Below, in pieces: positions 35,682 to 45,247 of a DNA stretch of 64,000 nucleotides. The position numbers were made by a program, and so were the translations under genes. Source of the stretch: BJ22 sp021298375 (GTDB lineage Bacteria > Planctomycetota > Planctomycetia > Pirellulales > Pirellulaceae); assembly GCA_046343015.1 (NCBI GenBank), contig JBKDOL010000059.1, forward strand, positions 1 to 64,000. Direction: 5' to 3'. Positions within the stretch are counted from its first letter, which is position 1, and every line of letters begins with the position of its first letter. Under the pieces are notes generated by a model. That model worked only from the letters and a program-made list of their open reading frames with translations, made no database searches and was not told where the DNA came from.

Positions 35682-36081
35682 GGCTCGGTCTGGCCGCGCT
35701 CCACCGGACCTCGTTCTGAAAATCCGACTCGACCTCGGGGATTCCGACTCGCTCTCGGGCCTGAGGGGCGACCAGCTCTGGGCTCGGGCAATGGCCCCGG
35801 CCGCTGGCTCGATTTTCTTGAAACCCTGCCCACCAAGGGAGTTGGGTTGCCGGGAATCAGTGCAAAAACCGGGAAATGCTGCTGGCATCGCGGTTAGCTG
35901 ACTTTTAAAATGAAGAATTCGTTGGGAACGACTTGCTTGTTGATTCGTCTCAATGGCAGAGAAGCGTTCCGCTTGAGCCTCGTTTGTGGATCGGAGGACA
36001 CTCCAGGTCCGAGAGCCTCCAGCGGCGAAGCGTCCGGTAGCCAACAGTGGTTTGCCAGCTAGAGAAGCTGAGGAAAGCGAA
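35682..36081. other. Intergenic region upstream of the lipoprotein gene
   Basis: 400 bases. An imperfect 20-bp tandem duplication lies at 35721-35760 (about four mismatches). No gene is supported. Confidence 0.5.
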
Positions 36082-38079
36082 ATGAAACAGACGGTAGTGA
36101 GACAAATTGGGACCGTGTTCGCGTTTGCCGGATTGCTCCTTTTGGTTAGCGGTTGCGGTGGCCAGCCGAGCGCGCCGGTAACCAAACTTCCGCCCAATGC
36201 GCCTGGCGGCGCGGCGACGGGAAATGCAGGTGGACCGCCACCACCGGAAAACCGCCCGGTGGCCGCCATGGGCGGCGGACCGGCTCCGGCGGCAGGTGCT
36301 CCCGCCGCTCCACCAGCCGAGCCCTCGGTCGCCGAGACTCTCGGGCCGACCGACATCTTTGGCAACCCACTCAGCCCCCGTGAACGACCCGTGGCAGCGA
36401 TGGGTGGCGGCGGCGCCCCGGCAGCCGGCGGTCCGCCGTCCGCTGCTTCGAGTAACAGCAACAATCGCCCGGGTGGCAACGCCAGCGGCTCCAGCCCGAT
36501 TGGTTTAGCCAACGGACTGTATCCTCAAGGCATGACTGGCAGCGGCGGAGGCTCGCCCGCAGGTGGCAGCATCGCTGGCGGACTGCAGAATGGGCTCTAT
36601 CCGCAGTTCACCAGTGCCGGAGCTCCTTCCAGTCTGCCCTCGGGATCGGCTGCGGCTGGTGGTGCTCCACCCGCTGCTGCTTCGGCCTTGGCAGGTGACA
36701 CCACAAACGGCTCGGGCACTGCGGCGAAAGGCGCGGCTACTGAATTTTTTGAGAACGCCAAGAAACTGTACAACGAGGGGGACGAGAACGCCGCGGCCCG
36801 GAACCTTTACGCTTACCTGTTGGCGAAGGAAGATGCCTTCGAGGAATACCCACTCCAGTGGTTCACTGGCCTGAAGCAACCTCGGGCTTTCCTTCGGATT
36901 GGCGTTGGCGTCACCTACTCGCGGCCGCGCGATTTTGATGGCAAGCCGCCGGTAATTGGCGACCCCGTCGCTAACGAGCGCGGAGGGGGCCGTCGCGGCA
37001 ACGCTCCGCCCGACAGCGGCGATGGGATCCTCGGGGCCTCGGGGGCCAACCCTGGCGGTGCGGGCGGTGGCAGCAATTCGCCCTACGCGAACGTAGATAC
37101 CGGCACACCAGCCGGCTTTCTGCTGTACTACACCGGCGACTATATCGAAAAGCTGTATCAAGAGTTGAACACGCGGCGAAAAGGGAGCAAAACCCAGTTT
37201 GGCAAGCTCCTCGCCCAGTTCCCTGAGCGGACCCCATCGGCTCCCAAAACCAATTCCCAAAACGAAAACGTCTCCTCACAACCCTTTCCACCGCAAGGCG
37301 GACCTCCGGCCAATCGCCCGACCATTGCCCTGGGAGGTGGCCCCGGCGGTGGCGGTGGCCCACCCGCTGGAGGTGCAGGTGGGGGCGGTGCCGGTGGCGG
37401 CGGCGGTTCCGGTGACCAAGCCAACAACGGCAACGCCAATCGGAATGCCCGCAATGCCCGCAAACTCGTCGACCTTTGGTCCGGGTCCGACGCCTCAGCC
37501 CCCGAGCGTTTGACGACCGGCACTTTAACACCCGGCGTGCTTTGCCTCGGCGAAGGGAAGAAAGACGAGCTCTTCTCCCGCGCCAAAAAGTTCGGTGTCG
37601 ACGTGATTTTGCTGTTTGACGTCAAGGTCGGCGAAGCCCGTGGCGAAAACTATTCCACAACCACTTTGCGACTGTTCAACGTTGAAAACCCCGAAGAGCA
37701 ACTCGCACTGGGCCGGCAACTTCGCAGCAACACCGTGATGGAAGCTCGTGAGGGCGGCAAGGCGGACCCGGTGGCTGGGGAACTGGCCCGCGTCGTGGAA
37801 GAGTACATGGATCAAAACCTCGCCGCACAGGATTTGCCCAATTCGCTGACCCAGGAGAACGTAACAAAGCGAATTGAAGCGGTCCTGGCCGGCGATCTCG
37901 ATGACCCGTTAAAGCTCGCCGTGGAGGTCGTCGGATTTTACCGTGTCGGCCTGCTGCCCGAAGACAAAGTCGTCGAGGCGCTCAACAAGCTGCTCGGTGA
38001 AGACCTCACTGAAGCGATTCTCAACGGCAACGAAGGCGAGCGCGTCAACCAATTGCGAAAGCTGGCGGAAGACGACTAA
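36082..38079 (+). CDS. Gly/Pro-rich lipoprotein, function unknown
   Basis: 665 residues from ATG 36082 (GAGGAAAG upstream). The signal peptide ends with LLLLVSGC, a good lipobox. Residues 20-235 are Gly/Ala/Pro-rich and carry doubled motifs: RPVAAMGGG twice and GLxNGLYPQ twice. Two folded segments follow: about 235-310 (ATEFFENAKKLYNEGDENAAARNLYAYLLA, TPR-like) and the last 165 residues (LVDLWSGSDASAPERLTTG through LRKLAEDD). A second Gly/Pro-rich stretch lies at about 400-470. The family is not recognised; architecture suits an envelope scaffold. A strong terminator follows it. Confidence 0.8.
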   Translation: MKQTVVRQIGTVFAFAGLLLLVSGCGGQPSAPVTKLPPNAPGGAATGNAGGPPPPENRPVAAMGGGPAPAAGAPAAPPAEPSVAETLGPTDIFGNPLSPRERPVAAMGGGGAPAAGGPPSAASSNSNNRPGGNASGSSPIGLANGLYPQGMTGSGGGSPAGGSIAGGLQNGLYPQFTSAGAPSSLPSGSAAAGGAPPAAASALAGDTTNGSGTAAKGAATEFFENAKKLYNEGDENAAARNLYAYLLAKEDAFEEYPLQWFTGLKQPRAFLRIGVGVTYSRPRDFDGKPPVIGDPVANERGGGRRGNAPPDSGDGILGASGANPGGAGGGSNSPYANVDTGTPAGFLLYYTGDYIEKLYQELNTRRKGSKTQFGKLLAQFPERTPSAPKTNSQNENVSSQPFPPQGGPPANRPTIALGGGPGGGGGPPAGGAGGGGAGGGGGSGDQANNGNANRNARNARKLVDLWSGSDASAPERLTTGTLTPGVLCLGEGKKDELFSRAKKFGVDVILLFDVKVGEARGENYSTTTLRLFNVENPEEQLALGRQLRSNTVMEAREGGKADPVAGELARVVEEYMDQNLAAQDLPNSLTQENVTKRIEAVLAGDLDDPLKLAVEVVGFYRVGLLPEDKVVEALNKLLGEDLTEAILNGNEGERVNQLRKLAEDD

Positions 38080-38166
38080 CCCGCATTGACTGGCCCCCCC
38101 ATCGGGAGCCTCTCAGAGCGACCGTTGCGGCAAGCAACTGCATCCTCAAGCAACCATTGAACTTGG

Positions 38167-38220
38167 CCCAATCCTTCTCCCCCCCGCATCCCGCCGGCGG
38201 TTGAAGGGTTGGGTTTTTTT
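38167..38220 (+). terminator. Rho-independent terminator of lipoprotein gene
   Basis: CCCAATCCTTC pairs with GAAGGGTTGGG (one G-T pair), enclosing an inner CCGCCGGCGG, followed by seven T. It lies about 90 bp after the lipoprotein stop. Confidence 0.88.
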
Positions 38221-38430
38221 GTTCCGATCGGCGGCTCGGCCAGCCCCGCGGGCGGGCAGGAAGTACCGGGCCTTGCCCACATTACCGCCGCTCGGCCTCA
38301 GGCCCATTCTGAGGCCTCGCAGATTTCAGGGAACTTTTTTGTTAGCCTGACGTCCAAGGAATGCCGTCTGGATGCCGCGGCAGAGCGCCCCGGCATGGTC
38401 CCCTCACTCGCTCCTCGGAGGCTCTCTGTC

Positions 38431-40797
38431 ATGCGCTGCTTTGCTGCTCCATCAAACGTCAGCCAGATTGCAAACTCGCAGAATGCACCCTCCGAGCGGC
38501 TCCGATGGAGCCTGATGCTCTGCCTCCTGTCGCTGCTGCTGCCCTCACTGCTGGCCGCCCAAATCATCATTATTCCGGAACCGGGGCCACGTCCGCATCC
38601 ATTGCCTCGACCCTGGCTCCCCTCGCCTACACAGGCTTACGCGCTGAAGGAGTTGCAGGTCGATGCTTCGATCAAACAGCAGATCGCCACGACTCAGGTC
38701 ACGCAGGTCTTTCAGAACACCAGTTCAGAACCGATCGAAGTCAGCTTCGTATTCCCCCTCCCTTACGACGGTGCTGTCGACCGCTTGACCTTTTTGGTTG
38801 ACGGCAAGGAATACGACGCGAAGCTCTTGCCGGCGGCTGAAGCTCGCCGGATTTACGAGGAGCACGTCCGCCGCGCTCAAGACCCCGCCTTGCTGGAGTG
38901 GGTCGGCACTGGCATGTTCAAGACCAGCGTCTTTCCCATCCCCGCGGGAGCCACCCGGACGGTTCAACTGAGGTATTCCCAGCTTCTTCGTCAGGACAGC
39001 CGATTGACGGATTACCTGTTCCCTCTGGCAACCGGCAAATACACCGCCAAGCCGCTCGACAAGCTCGCTCTGCGGGTTGCGATCGAATCCGTTGAACCGC
39101 TGAAGAACATCTACAGCCCCACCCATCAGGTCACGATCTCGCGCGACGACGACCGCCATGCGGTGGTCCAGCTGACGGCGACCAACGTCGTACCGAACGC
39201 CGACTTTCGGCTCGTTTATGACTCGGCGCCGGGAAATGTCGCCGCCAGCCTGATCAGCTGCTGGCCAGCGGGCGAACAGGCGGGTTACTTTGTGCTGCTC
39301 GCCGCTCCGGAATTAAAATCCAGCGGCGAACAGCCTGCGCGCAAGACCGTGATCTTCGTCCTCGATCAAAGCGGCAGCATGAGCGGCGAGAAAATCGAGC
39401 AGGCCCGCGAAGCGGCCAAGTTTGTGGTCAACAACCTTCGTCCCGACGACCAGTTCAACGTGGTCCGCTACGAAAATGACGTCCAATCCTTTGCTACGGA
39501 ACTGCAGCGGTTCGGCAACGAATCCCGCTCCTCGGCGATTGGTTTCATCAACAGCATCACGTCAGGGGGCGGAACCAACATTGATGGCGCGCTCACCGCA
39601 GCCACAAAGATGATCACCGAAAGCCAAACGCCCTCCTACATCGTCTTTTTGACGGATGGCCTGCCCACAGTCGGCGAGATTAATGAATTGAAGATTGCGG
39701 AAAACATGCGACGGGGCAATCAACATCAATCGAGACTGATCAGCTTTGGAGTCGGCTACGATGTCAACGCCCGGCTGCTCGATCGGTTAAGCCGGGAAAA
39801 TCGCGGACAAAGCGAATATGTCCGGCCAAACGAGAATATTGAAGTTGCCGTTTCTCGCCTGTTTTCCAAGATGTCCGCCCCGGTCCTGACCAACCTCCAA
39901 CTGAACTACCAGTTCCCCCAAACATCTGTCGAAGCCGGACAAGCGGTTGATCGGGTTTACCCCAAAGATGTTCAAGACCTGTTCGCCGGTTCGCAATTGG
40001 TCCTGATTGGTCGCTATCGCAAGTCCGGAGCGGCCACCGTCCGACTCTCGGGAAAAGTCGGATCGACCGAACAAAGTCTTGAGTTTCCCGTCGAGTTTGC
40101 GGCTCAAGGTGGCAGCGATACGTTCGGGTTCATTCCCAAACTTTGGGCTGCCCGGCGAATCGGCGAATTGATCGACCTTCTCGACTTGAACGGCCGCAAC
40201 GAGGAATTGATCAAGGAACTCGTTGAACTCTCCACCAAGCACGGGATAGTCACCCCGTACACCTCCTTCCTCGCGGATGAGAATTCTACCGTCCGGCAGC
40301 TGACCGATTTCAACTCCAACCTCGGTTTGACGCGCGACAATTTGAACATGCTCGACCAAACGGCCGGGTCCAGCGGTGTGTTCCAACGGGCCGCAAAGCA
40401 GCAGTTCAAGGGGGCTGAAAATCTGGCCCAGGCTGCACCCGAAGCGCGGGAATACCCTACCGCTGGCGCCGGAGGACTCGATGCTGAAGGAATCGCCGGA
40501 GGAGGAGGACGCCCCGGCAACGCGGGTTCTGCCGCCCCCAGACGAGCCGCTCAGGGTGTGCGACAGGTCGGCAATCAAACCCTTTACAAACGCGGCAAGA
40601 CTCTGGTCGCCGAAAACGCCATTCAGATTGACTTGGAGAAAGATGCCTCGCGAATCGTGAACATCAAACGATTCTCTGCCGAGTACTTTGAGTTGGTGGC
40701 GGCAAACACCTCCGCTGAAAATCAACTCTTCGCCGAGCAAACCGCCGATGAAGAGTTGCTGGTACAACTTCGCGGCAAACTTTATCGGATTGAATAA
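38431..40797 (+). CDS. VIT and von Willebrand A domain protein, secreted
   Basis: 788 residues from ATG 38431, with GGAGG 10 bases upstream. A signal peptide lies at about 25-47. The VIT domain (about 65-200) shows LKELQVDASIKQQIATTQVTQVF and VSFVFPLPYDGAVDRLTFLVDGKEY. The VWA domain (about 305-480) has the MIDAS DQSGSMSG, GGGTNIDGAL and FLTDGLPTVGE. The C-terminal part is Gly/Ala/Arg-rich and ends in a conserved beta domain. This is the inter-alpha-trypsin inhibitor heavy chain-like layout common in planctomycetes, usually for surface adhesion. Neighbours give no specific role. Confidence 0.92.
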   Translation: MRCFAAPSNVSQIANSQNAPSERLRWSLMLCLLSLLLPSLLAAQIIIIPEPGPRPHPLPRPWLPSPTQAYALKELQVDASIKQQIATTQVTQVFQNTSSEPIEVSFVFPLPYDGAVDRLTFLVDGKEYDAKLLPAAEARRIYEEHVRRAQDPALLEWVGTGMFKTSVFPIPAGATRTVQLRYSQLLRQDSRLTDYLFPLATGKYTAKPLDKLALRVAIESVEPLKNIYSPTHQVTISRDDDRHAVVQLTATNVVPNADFRLVYDSAPGNVAASLISCWPAGEQAGYFVLLAAPELKSSGEQPARKTVIFVLDQSGSMSGEKIEQAREAAKFVVNNLRPDDQFNVVRYENDVQSFATELQRFGNESRSSAIGFINSITSGGGTNIDGALTAATKMITESQTPSYIVFLTDGLPTVGEINELKIAENMRRGNQHQSRLISFGVGYDVNARLLDRLSRENRGQSEYVRPNENIEVAVSRLFSKMSAPVLTNLQLNYQFPQTSVEAGQAVDRVYPKDVQDLFAGSQLVLIGRYRKSGAATVRLSGKVGSTEQSLEFPVEFAAQGGSDTFGFIPKLWAARRIGELIDLLDLNGRNEELIKELVELSTKHGIVTPYTSFLADENSTVRQLTDFNSNLGLTRDNLNMLDQTAGSSGVFQRAAKQQFKGAENLAQAAPEAREYPTAGAGGLDAEGIAGGGGRPGNAGSAAPRRAAQGVRQVGNQTLYKRGKTLVAENAIQIDLEKDASRIVNIKRFSAEYFELVAANTSAENQLFAEQTADEELLVQLRGKLYRIE

Positions 40798-40845
40798 GCA
40801 GCGTCCCTCCAAAATGAGCGTGCGGCTCGTTCTCCAGTCGGACGC

Positions 40846-42780
40846 TCATGAATTGGTTGCTGCAGCCTTCAGACGTCGCGTGTCCCCCTCGCGAACCGTG
40901 TAACCACTGGAGTCAAAGTACTCGCACAGCGGTACGGCATACTTGCGACTGGTTTCCAGCAACTCGCGAATTTCGCTGACGGTGAGACTCCCGCGACGGT
41001 GAAACTCCGGTTCCAGCTTTGCCTTGATTGCTTCCATCGTCTCCCGGTGCAGGAACAACTCCGGGTTGATTCCGACCAAATCGCCGGCGCCTTCGGCCAG
41101 CCGCAGCAACTGCGGAACGGTCTCCCGGTTTTTGGGCTGGGCATTCTGCAACTCTTTGACCAGAGGCACCGCCAGGCCTGCGGCCTTTAATGCCTCAACC
41201 AGCTGTGTCAGCAGCAGTCGCTCAGCCCGACTCATTTTCGGACCGTGACCTTCGAGTGCAATCTGCCCGCCGACAACCGAGACTTGATTGCTGCGAGTCA
41301 ACAGCCCCAGCGCCGCCTGGACCACTTCCGGCTCGTCCAGATACTTTAGTTTGGAGAGTAAATCCCCCAGCGGATGGGCCAACTTCAATGGCGCAGCCGC
41401 GTGCATTTTCTGCAAGTTGGTTCGGATCTGCTCGGCCAACTGCTCAAGCCGCCTGCGGTGCAACCAGACTTTTCGTTGGGCCGACACGGGGACCTCGACG
41501 ACCGAACCCGTCCGAACCAACTCCGCGACCGCCGCGGGCCCGTTGTAAACCCCAACCGTGGCCGGCAACTCGGCTGCGGTCCAGCCACAACCGGCGTCGA
41601 GGTAAATGGCCGCTTCGACCCGCTCCAGCTCATTTGCACTGGCCAACTGCCGGACGAAGCTCAACTCTTCGGTCATCGGTCGCCTTAGAGGCTCGGCGTG
41701 CGGGTCGAGGATTCGCCCTCCACCCAGCGTGATCAGCGGCGACTCTTGTCGAATCACGAAGGGCTGGCTCCAGGTTGCGACGCTTGGCGCATCGAGATAG
41801 ACCTGAGCCAGGCAACGCTCGCCGGGGCCCATGGTCGCCTGCTCGAGCAAGCGGACGATTCCCAGATTTTCCTGGGTACCGAGATGAAAGCGAATTCGGG
41901 TGCGGTCATTAAATTCCCGCTTCAGATCGGGAAGGAGCAACAACTCTACAGTCATCACCGTTGCCGCCCGGAGGTAGCCGGGAGCCGCCAACTCCTGCCC
42001 TCGCTGCAATTCCTCGTGGTGCACTCCCGCCAGATTCACGGCCGCTCGCTGGCCCTGACTGACGAACTCCGCCTGCTGCTCATGGTTCTGCAAGCCACGA
42101 ACGCGGACTTCCACCCCCGAGGGCTGGAGAATCAACGCGTCCCCAACCTGGGCGCGACCGCTGACGACACTGCCGGTCACCACCGTGCCAAACCCCTCGA
42201 CCACAAAGGCCCGATCGATCGGCAGGCGAAACGGGGCACTTTGACGCCGCTGCTCTTGTCGCGCCTCGGCCCGGGCAGCTGCCCGCTCCAAAGCGGCACG
42301 CAACTCGTCCAGTCCCTGCAGCGTCTTGACGCTGGTGGCAATCACCTCGCCTTCGGCAAACACTGTCCCCGCAACCAGCTCACGAACTTCCTCTCGTACC
42401 AGTTCCAGCCATTGCGGATCGACCAGATCTGCTTTCGTAATCACCACGATACCAGCTGCCAAATCGAGCATTCGCAGAATATCGAGGTGCTCGCGAGTTT
42501 GCTGCTTGATCGAGTCGTCCGCTGCGACAACCAGCATCGCCAAATCCATGCCGGTCGCGCCGGAGAGCATCTGACGGATGAACTTCTCATGCCCGGGTAC
42601 GTCGACAACGCCGAGGCGATACCCGCCCACTTCGAGGTAGGCATACCCCAACTCGATGGTGATGCCGCGTTTTTTCTCCTCCGGCAACCGGTCCGTATCA
42701 GTTCCGGTCAACGCCCTGACCAACGACGTCTTGCCGTGGTCGATGTGTCCGGCGGTACCCAAAATGAAATCTTTGCTCAT
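40846..42780 (-). CDS. selB: Selenocysteine-specific elongation factor SelB
   Basis: 644 residues. The GTPase domain has GTAGHIDHGKTSLVRALTG (G1), RGITIELGYAYLE (G2), VVDVPGHEKF (G3) and VITKADLV (G4). Domains II and III follow, then about 270 residues of winged-helix repeats that bind the selenocysteine insertion element in mRNA. SelB delivers Sec-tRNA to UGA codons, so the organism probably makes selenoproteins; selA, selC and selD are not in this window. It converges on the VIT/VWA gene. The gene upstream ends with a clear terminator, so selB has its own promoter. Confidence 0.95.
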   Translation of the reverse strand: MSKDFILGTAGHIDHGKTSLVRALTGTDTDRLPEEKKRGITIELGYAYLEVGGYRLGVVDVPGHEKFIRQMLSGATGMDLAMLVVAADDSIKQQTREHLDILRMLDLAAGIVVITKADLVDPQWLELVREEVRELVAGTVFAEGEVIATSVKTLQGLDELRAALERAAARAEARQEQRRQSAPFRLPIDRAFVVEGFGTVVTGSVVSGRAQVGDALILQPSGVEVRVRGLQNHEQQAEFVSQGQRAAVNLAGVHHEELQRGQELAAPGYLRAATVMTVELLLLPDLKREFNDRTRIRFHLGTQENLGIVRLLEQATMGPGERCLAQVYLDAPSVATWSQPFVIRQESPLITLGGGRILDPHAEPLRRPMTEELSFVRQLASANELERVEAAIYLDAGCGWTAAELPATVGVYNGPAAVAELVRTGSVVEVPVSAQRKVWLHRRRLEQLAEQIRTNLQKMHAAAPLKLAHPLGDLLSKLKYLDEPEVVQAALGLLTRSNQVSVVGGQIALEGHGPKMSRAERLLLTQLVEALKAAGLAVPLVKELQNAQPKNRETVPQLLRLAEGAGDLVGINPELFLHRETMEAIKAKLEPEFHRRGSLTVSEIRELLETSRKYAVPLCEYFDSSGYTVREGDTRRLKAAATNS

Positions 42781-42821
42781 CGCCGAATTCTAATCGATTC
42801 GCAATCGGCTCGCGATTGAAC

Positions 42822-42845
42822 AAAAAACCGCCCTTAAGGGACGGT
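42822..42845 (-). terminator. Rho-independent terminator between two minus-strand genes
   Basis: On the minus strand, ACCGTCCC and GGGCGGT pair around TTAA with one bulge, followed by six T. It ends transcription of the small secreted protein gene upstream of selB. Confidence 0.85.
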
Positions 42846-42883
42846 TCAAAAAGGGACTTTGCGGCTCCGCTGCGCGCGGTCAC

Positions 42884-43450
42884 CTAGCGGTCTTTGTTTT
42901 TATTGAGCCAACTCTCATTGTCGCCCACCGGCGGCTTGACCTCGCCGGATCGCTGTTCACCGCCGGCCCCCCCACCAGTGATCCGGGCCCAGGACTCGCT
43001 GGTCGCAGTCCGGATATTCTGGTTCATGTTTCGAAACGACTCGCCAGTCTTGGTGCTGAAGTGCGACCATCCATCCTGCGTCCGATTCCAAAATGCCCGC
43101 GATTTCTCGCCAGCTTGCTCCATCAAGGTGGGAGCATTCGGGTCTTTAGGCTGCAACCAACTGGGACGAGGCAGCCCCATCCACCCCGCATTCGTACCCT
43201 TGGGCTCAACCACGTTGCTCTTGGCCGAATCGCCCCAAGGCATCCGCAATCCACCTCCGGTTGAACTGGAAGCTCCCGAGCCGCTGAAGGGCCACAACCC
43301 CTTTTTTTCCTCGCTCGAACTTCCTCCCGGTATTCCCGCTCCCGAAAAAGGCTGCTGACCAAACGCTTCTTTTCCCCCAATCCCGCCGAGGAAAATCATC
43401 ACCAATCCCAAAGCCAACAGCAACTTGCTCCCAAACAGGTTCGCATTCAT
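42884..43450 (-). CDS. Small secreted hypothetical protein
   Basis: 188 residues from ATG 43450. A signal peptide lies at about 1-31 (LLLALGLVMIFLGGIGG). The mature part is Ser/Gly/Pro-rich with LWPFSGSG and LPRPSWLQPKDPNAP, then an Asn/Thr/Ser-rich amphipathic stretch (AFWNRTQDGWSHFSTKTGESFRNMNQNIRTATSESWARITG). No family is recognised. It stands between proC (divergent) and selB. Confidence 0.7.
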   Translation of the reverse strand: MNANLFGSKLLLALGLVMIFLGGIGGKEAFGQQPFSGAGIPGGSSSEEKKGLWPFSGSGASSSTGGGLRMPWGDSAKSNVVEPKGTNAGWMGLPRPSWLQPKDPNAPTLMEQAGEKSRAFWNRTQDGWSHFSTKTGESFRNMNQNIRTATSESWARITGGGAGGEQRSGEVKPPVGDNESWLNKNKDR

Positions 43451-43624
43451 GGTCAACACTCTTGCAATTCCATTGGTCTCGATCTGTTTCCGTTCCGCCG
43501 AGCCAAACGCTCGGGGCAGCACGATTCGGGCGGGAGTTTTTCAAAACGTTCGCCCCCTGTCCAGCCCAAAAACGAGGCTAGAATAAACCTCCTCGCCAAC
43601 CGCTAGCAACCCCATTTGGCCATT

Positions 43625-44458
43625 ATGCAACCGCACAGCCTCCAGTCCTTTTCGACAATCGGGTTCCTCGGAGCTGGGCGCATGGCAACGGCCCTGGCCA
43701 AGGGAATTGTCGCTGCGGGGCACCTCCCGCCGGAGCAGATTTTCGCCTCCGACCTGTCAGACGAAAGTCTGCATAAATTCGCCAACGTTATCCCCGGATG
43801 CAAACTCCTCGGGAGCAACCAGAAATTGGTCGAACAGTCGGACTTGCTGATTCTGGCAATCAAGCCTCAAGCGGCTCGGGCTGCTCTGGGCGATTTGCCC
43901 GTCGCCAATCCGCGGACTGTCATTCTCAGCGTCATGGCCGGCATTCGCATCAAGTCGCTGGAAAGCTGGCTCCAGACGCCCCGCATAATCCGCTGCATGC
44001 CCAACACCCCCAGCCTGATAAGCCGCGGCGCGATCGGGCTGGCAGCCAGTCCCGCAGTCTCAGCCGAGCAACTCGCGGTCGTCGAGCAGTTGCTCCAGTC
44101 GCTTGGCTTGGTTGTCCGCACCACGGAAGCCCAACTCGATGCGGTGACGGGCTTGTCTGGTTCGGGTCCGGCGTTTGTCTTCAGTTTTATCCGCGGCCTG
44201 ATCGCCGGCGGAGTCGCCTCGGGACTTCCGCCCGAATCCGCACGACAATTGGCTTTACAAACACTGGCCGGCGCCACCGCGCTGCTGCACGAGACCGGCT
44301 CCGCACCGGAGGAGTTGATTGCCCAAGTCACAAGCCCGGGCGGAACGACGCTTCGGGGCTTGGAGGTGCTCCGTTCGGGTGGTTTCGAAGAGTTGGTCTC
44401 CAATTGTGTTCAGGCTGCGTCTCAACGCGCCGAAGAGTTGGGCCGTGCCCCCAGCTGA
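43625..44458 (+). CDS. proC: Pyrroline-5-carboxylate reductase
   Basis: 277 residues from ATG 43625; a TTG three codons upstream is possible. It catalyses the last step of proline synthesis. The NAD(P) site is IGFLGAGRMATALAKGIV; LAIKPQAARAAL and IIRCMPNTPSLISRGAIG follow; the C-terminal dimer domain contains DAVTGLSGSGPAFVFSFIRGL and VTSPGGTTLRGLEVL. All are typical of ProC. It is followed after 87 bp by a hypothetical protein gene. Confidence 0.95.
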   Translation: MQPHSLQSFSTIGFLGAGRMATALAKGIVAAGHLPPEQIFASDLSDESLHKFANVIPGCKLLGSNQKLVEQSDLLILAIKPQAARAALGDLPVANPRTVILSVMAGIRIKSLESWLQTPRIIRCMPNTPSLISRGAIGLAASPAVSAEQLAVVEQLLQSLGLVVRTTEAQLDAVTGLSGSGPAFVFSFIRGLIAGGVASGLPPESARQLALQTLAGATALLHETGSAPEELIAQVTSPGGTTLRGLEVLRSGGFEELVSNCVQAASQRAEELGRAPS

Positions 44459-44545
44459 CCGGCCAACCAAAAGGTCGCTGAGCCATCACCCTCCCAGCCT
44501 CCGGTTCCGCCGTCCCGTCGCACCCCGATTAGGCGATCCGGTACA

Positions 44546-45091
44546 ATGTCCTCCAAGCTGAAAACCTGGCACTTCCTGTATTCGCGATTGGAGCCCCTCG
44601 TGAGCTTGTTCGAAGACGACATGTATGTTTATCGCGACACCTTCTTCGTCTTGTTTGAACGCGGCCATCGCCCGGCTGCCAGCGAAGTTCGAGCTGCCTT
44701 GGCCAGTTTGGGCAAACGCTACGAACTGGACCCACCCAAAACAGAGGAACGAGCGGCCGGCCAAAACAGTCTGGAGTCGTTTACCCTCCGTTCGCCCTAC
44801 GACTTCTCCGCCATGGACATCACTTATGTGGAGGGCGCTGAAGTCCAGCAACAGGTGCGCGAGCTGATCGATGAATTCAAGACAATGACTTTGGCTGGAG
44901 ACGAAGCGCGCAAATTGTCCCGACTTGCCAAGTGCGATGCCCGGTTCGACATTTTTCATTTCGAGCAAGTTGACTCAGCTGCCGAAGACGACGACCAGAT
45001 GGACCCTGGCGGACTGCTCCTGGTGATGGAAAAACTCGCCCAGCTCACCAAAGGCGTTGGACTCGACCCGCAAAGCCTGAGCTTGATGTAA
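44546..45091 (+). CDS. Conserved hypothetical protein, cytoplasmic
   Basis: 181 residues without signal peptide or membrane helix. It starts LKTWHFLYSRLEPLVSLFEDDMYVYRDTFFVLF and ends in an acidic stretch followed by LLLVMEKLAQLTKGVGLDPQSLSLM. I do not recognise the family. It lies between proC and efpL, both on the plus strand. Codon use and length support a real gene. Confidence 0.7.
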   Translation: MSSKLKTWHFLYSRLEPLVSLFEDDMYVYRDTFFVLFERGHRPAASEVRAALASLGKRYELDPPKTEERAAGQNSLESFTLRSPYDFSAMDITYVEGAEVQQQVRELIDEFKTMTLAGDEARKLSRLAKCDARFDIFHFEQVDSAAEDDDQMDPGGLLLVMEKLAQLTKGVGLDPQSLSLM

Positions 45092-45247
45092 GCAGCCGGC
45101 TCCAGGCTGGCTTTCCTCACCGCGACCGGAGCATGATCTCGCCACCGAACGCGGGCAAACGGTCGATCGCTTTGAGCTCCGCTCCCCGTACATTCTCCTC
45201 AGACGCGGATACGGTACACGCCCTCATCCTTTACCCAGCAACGATTC

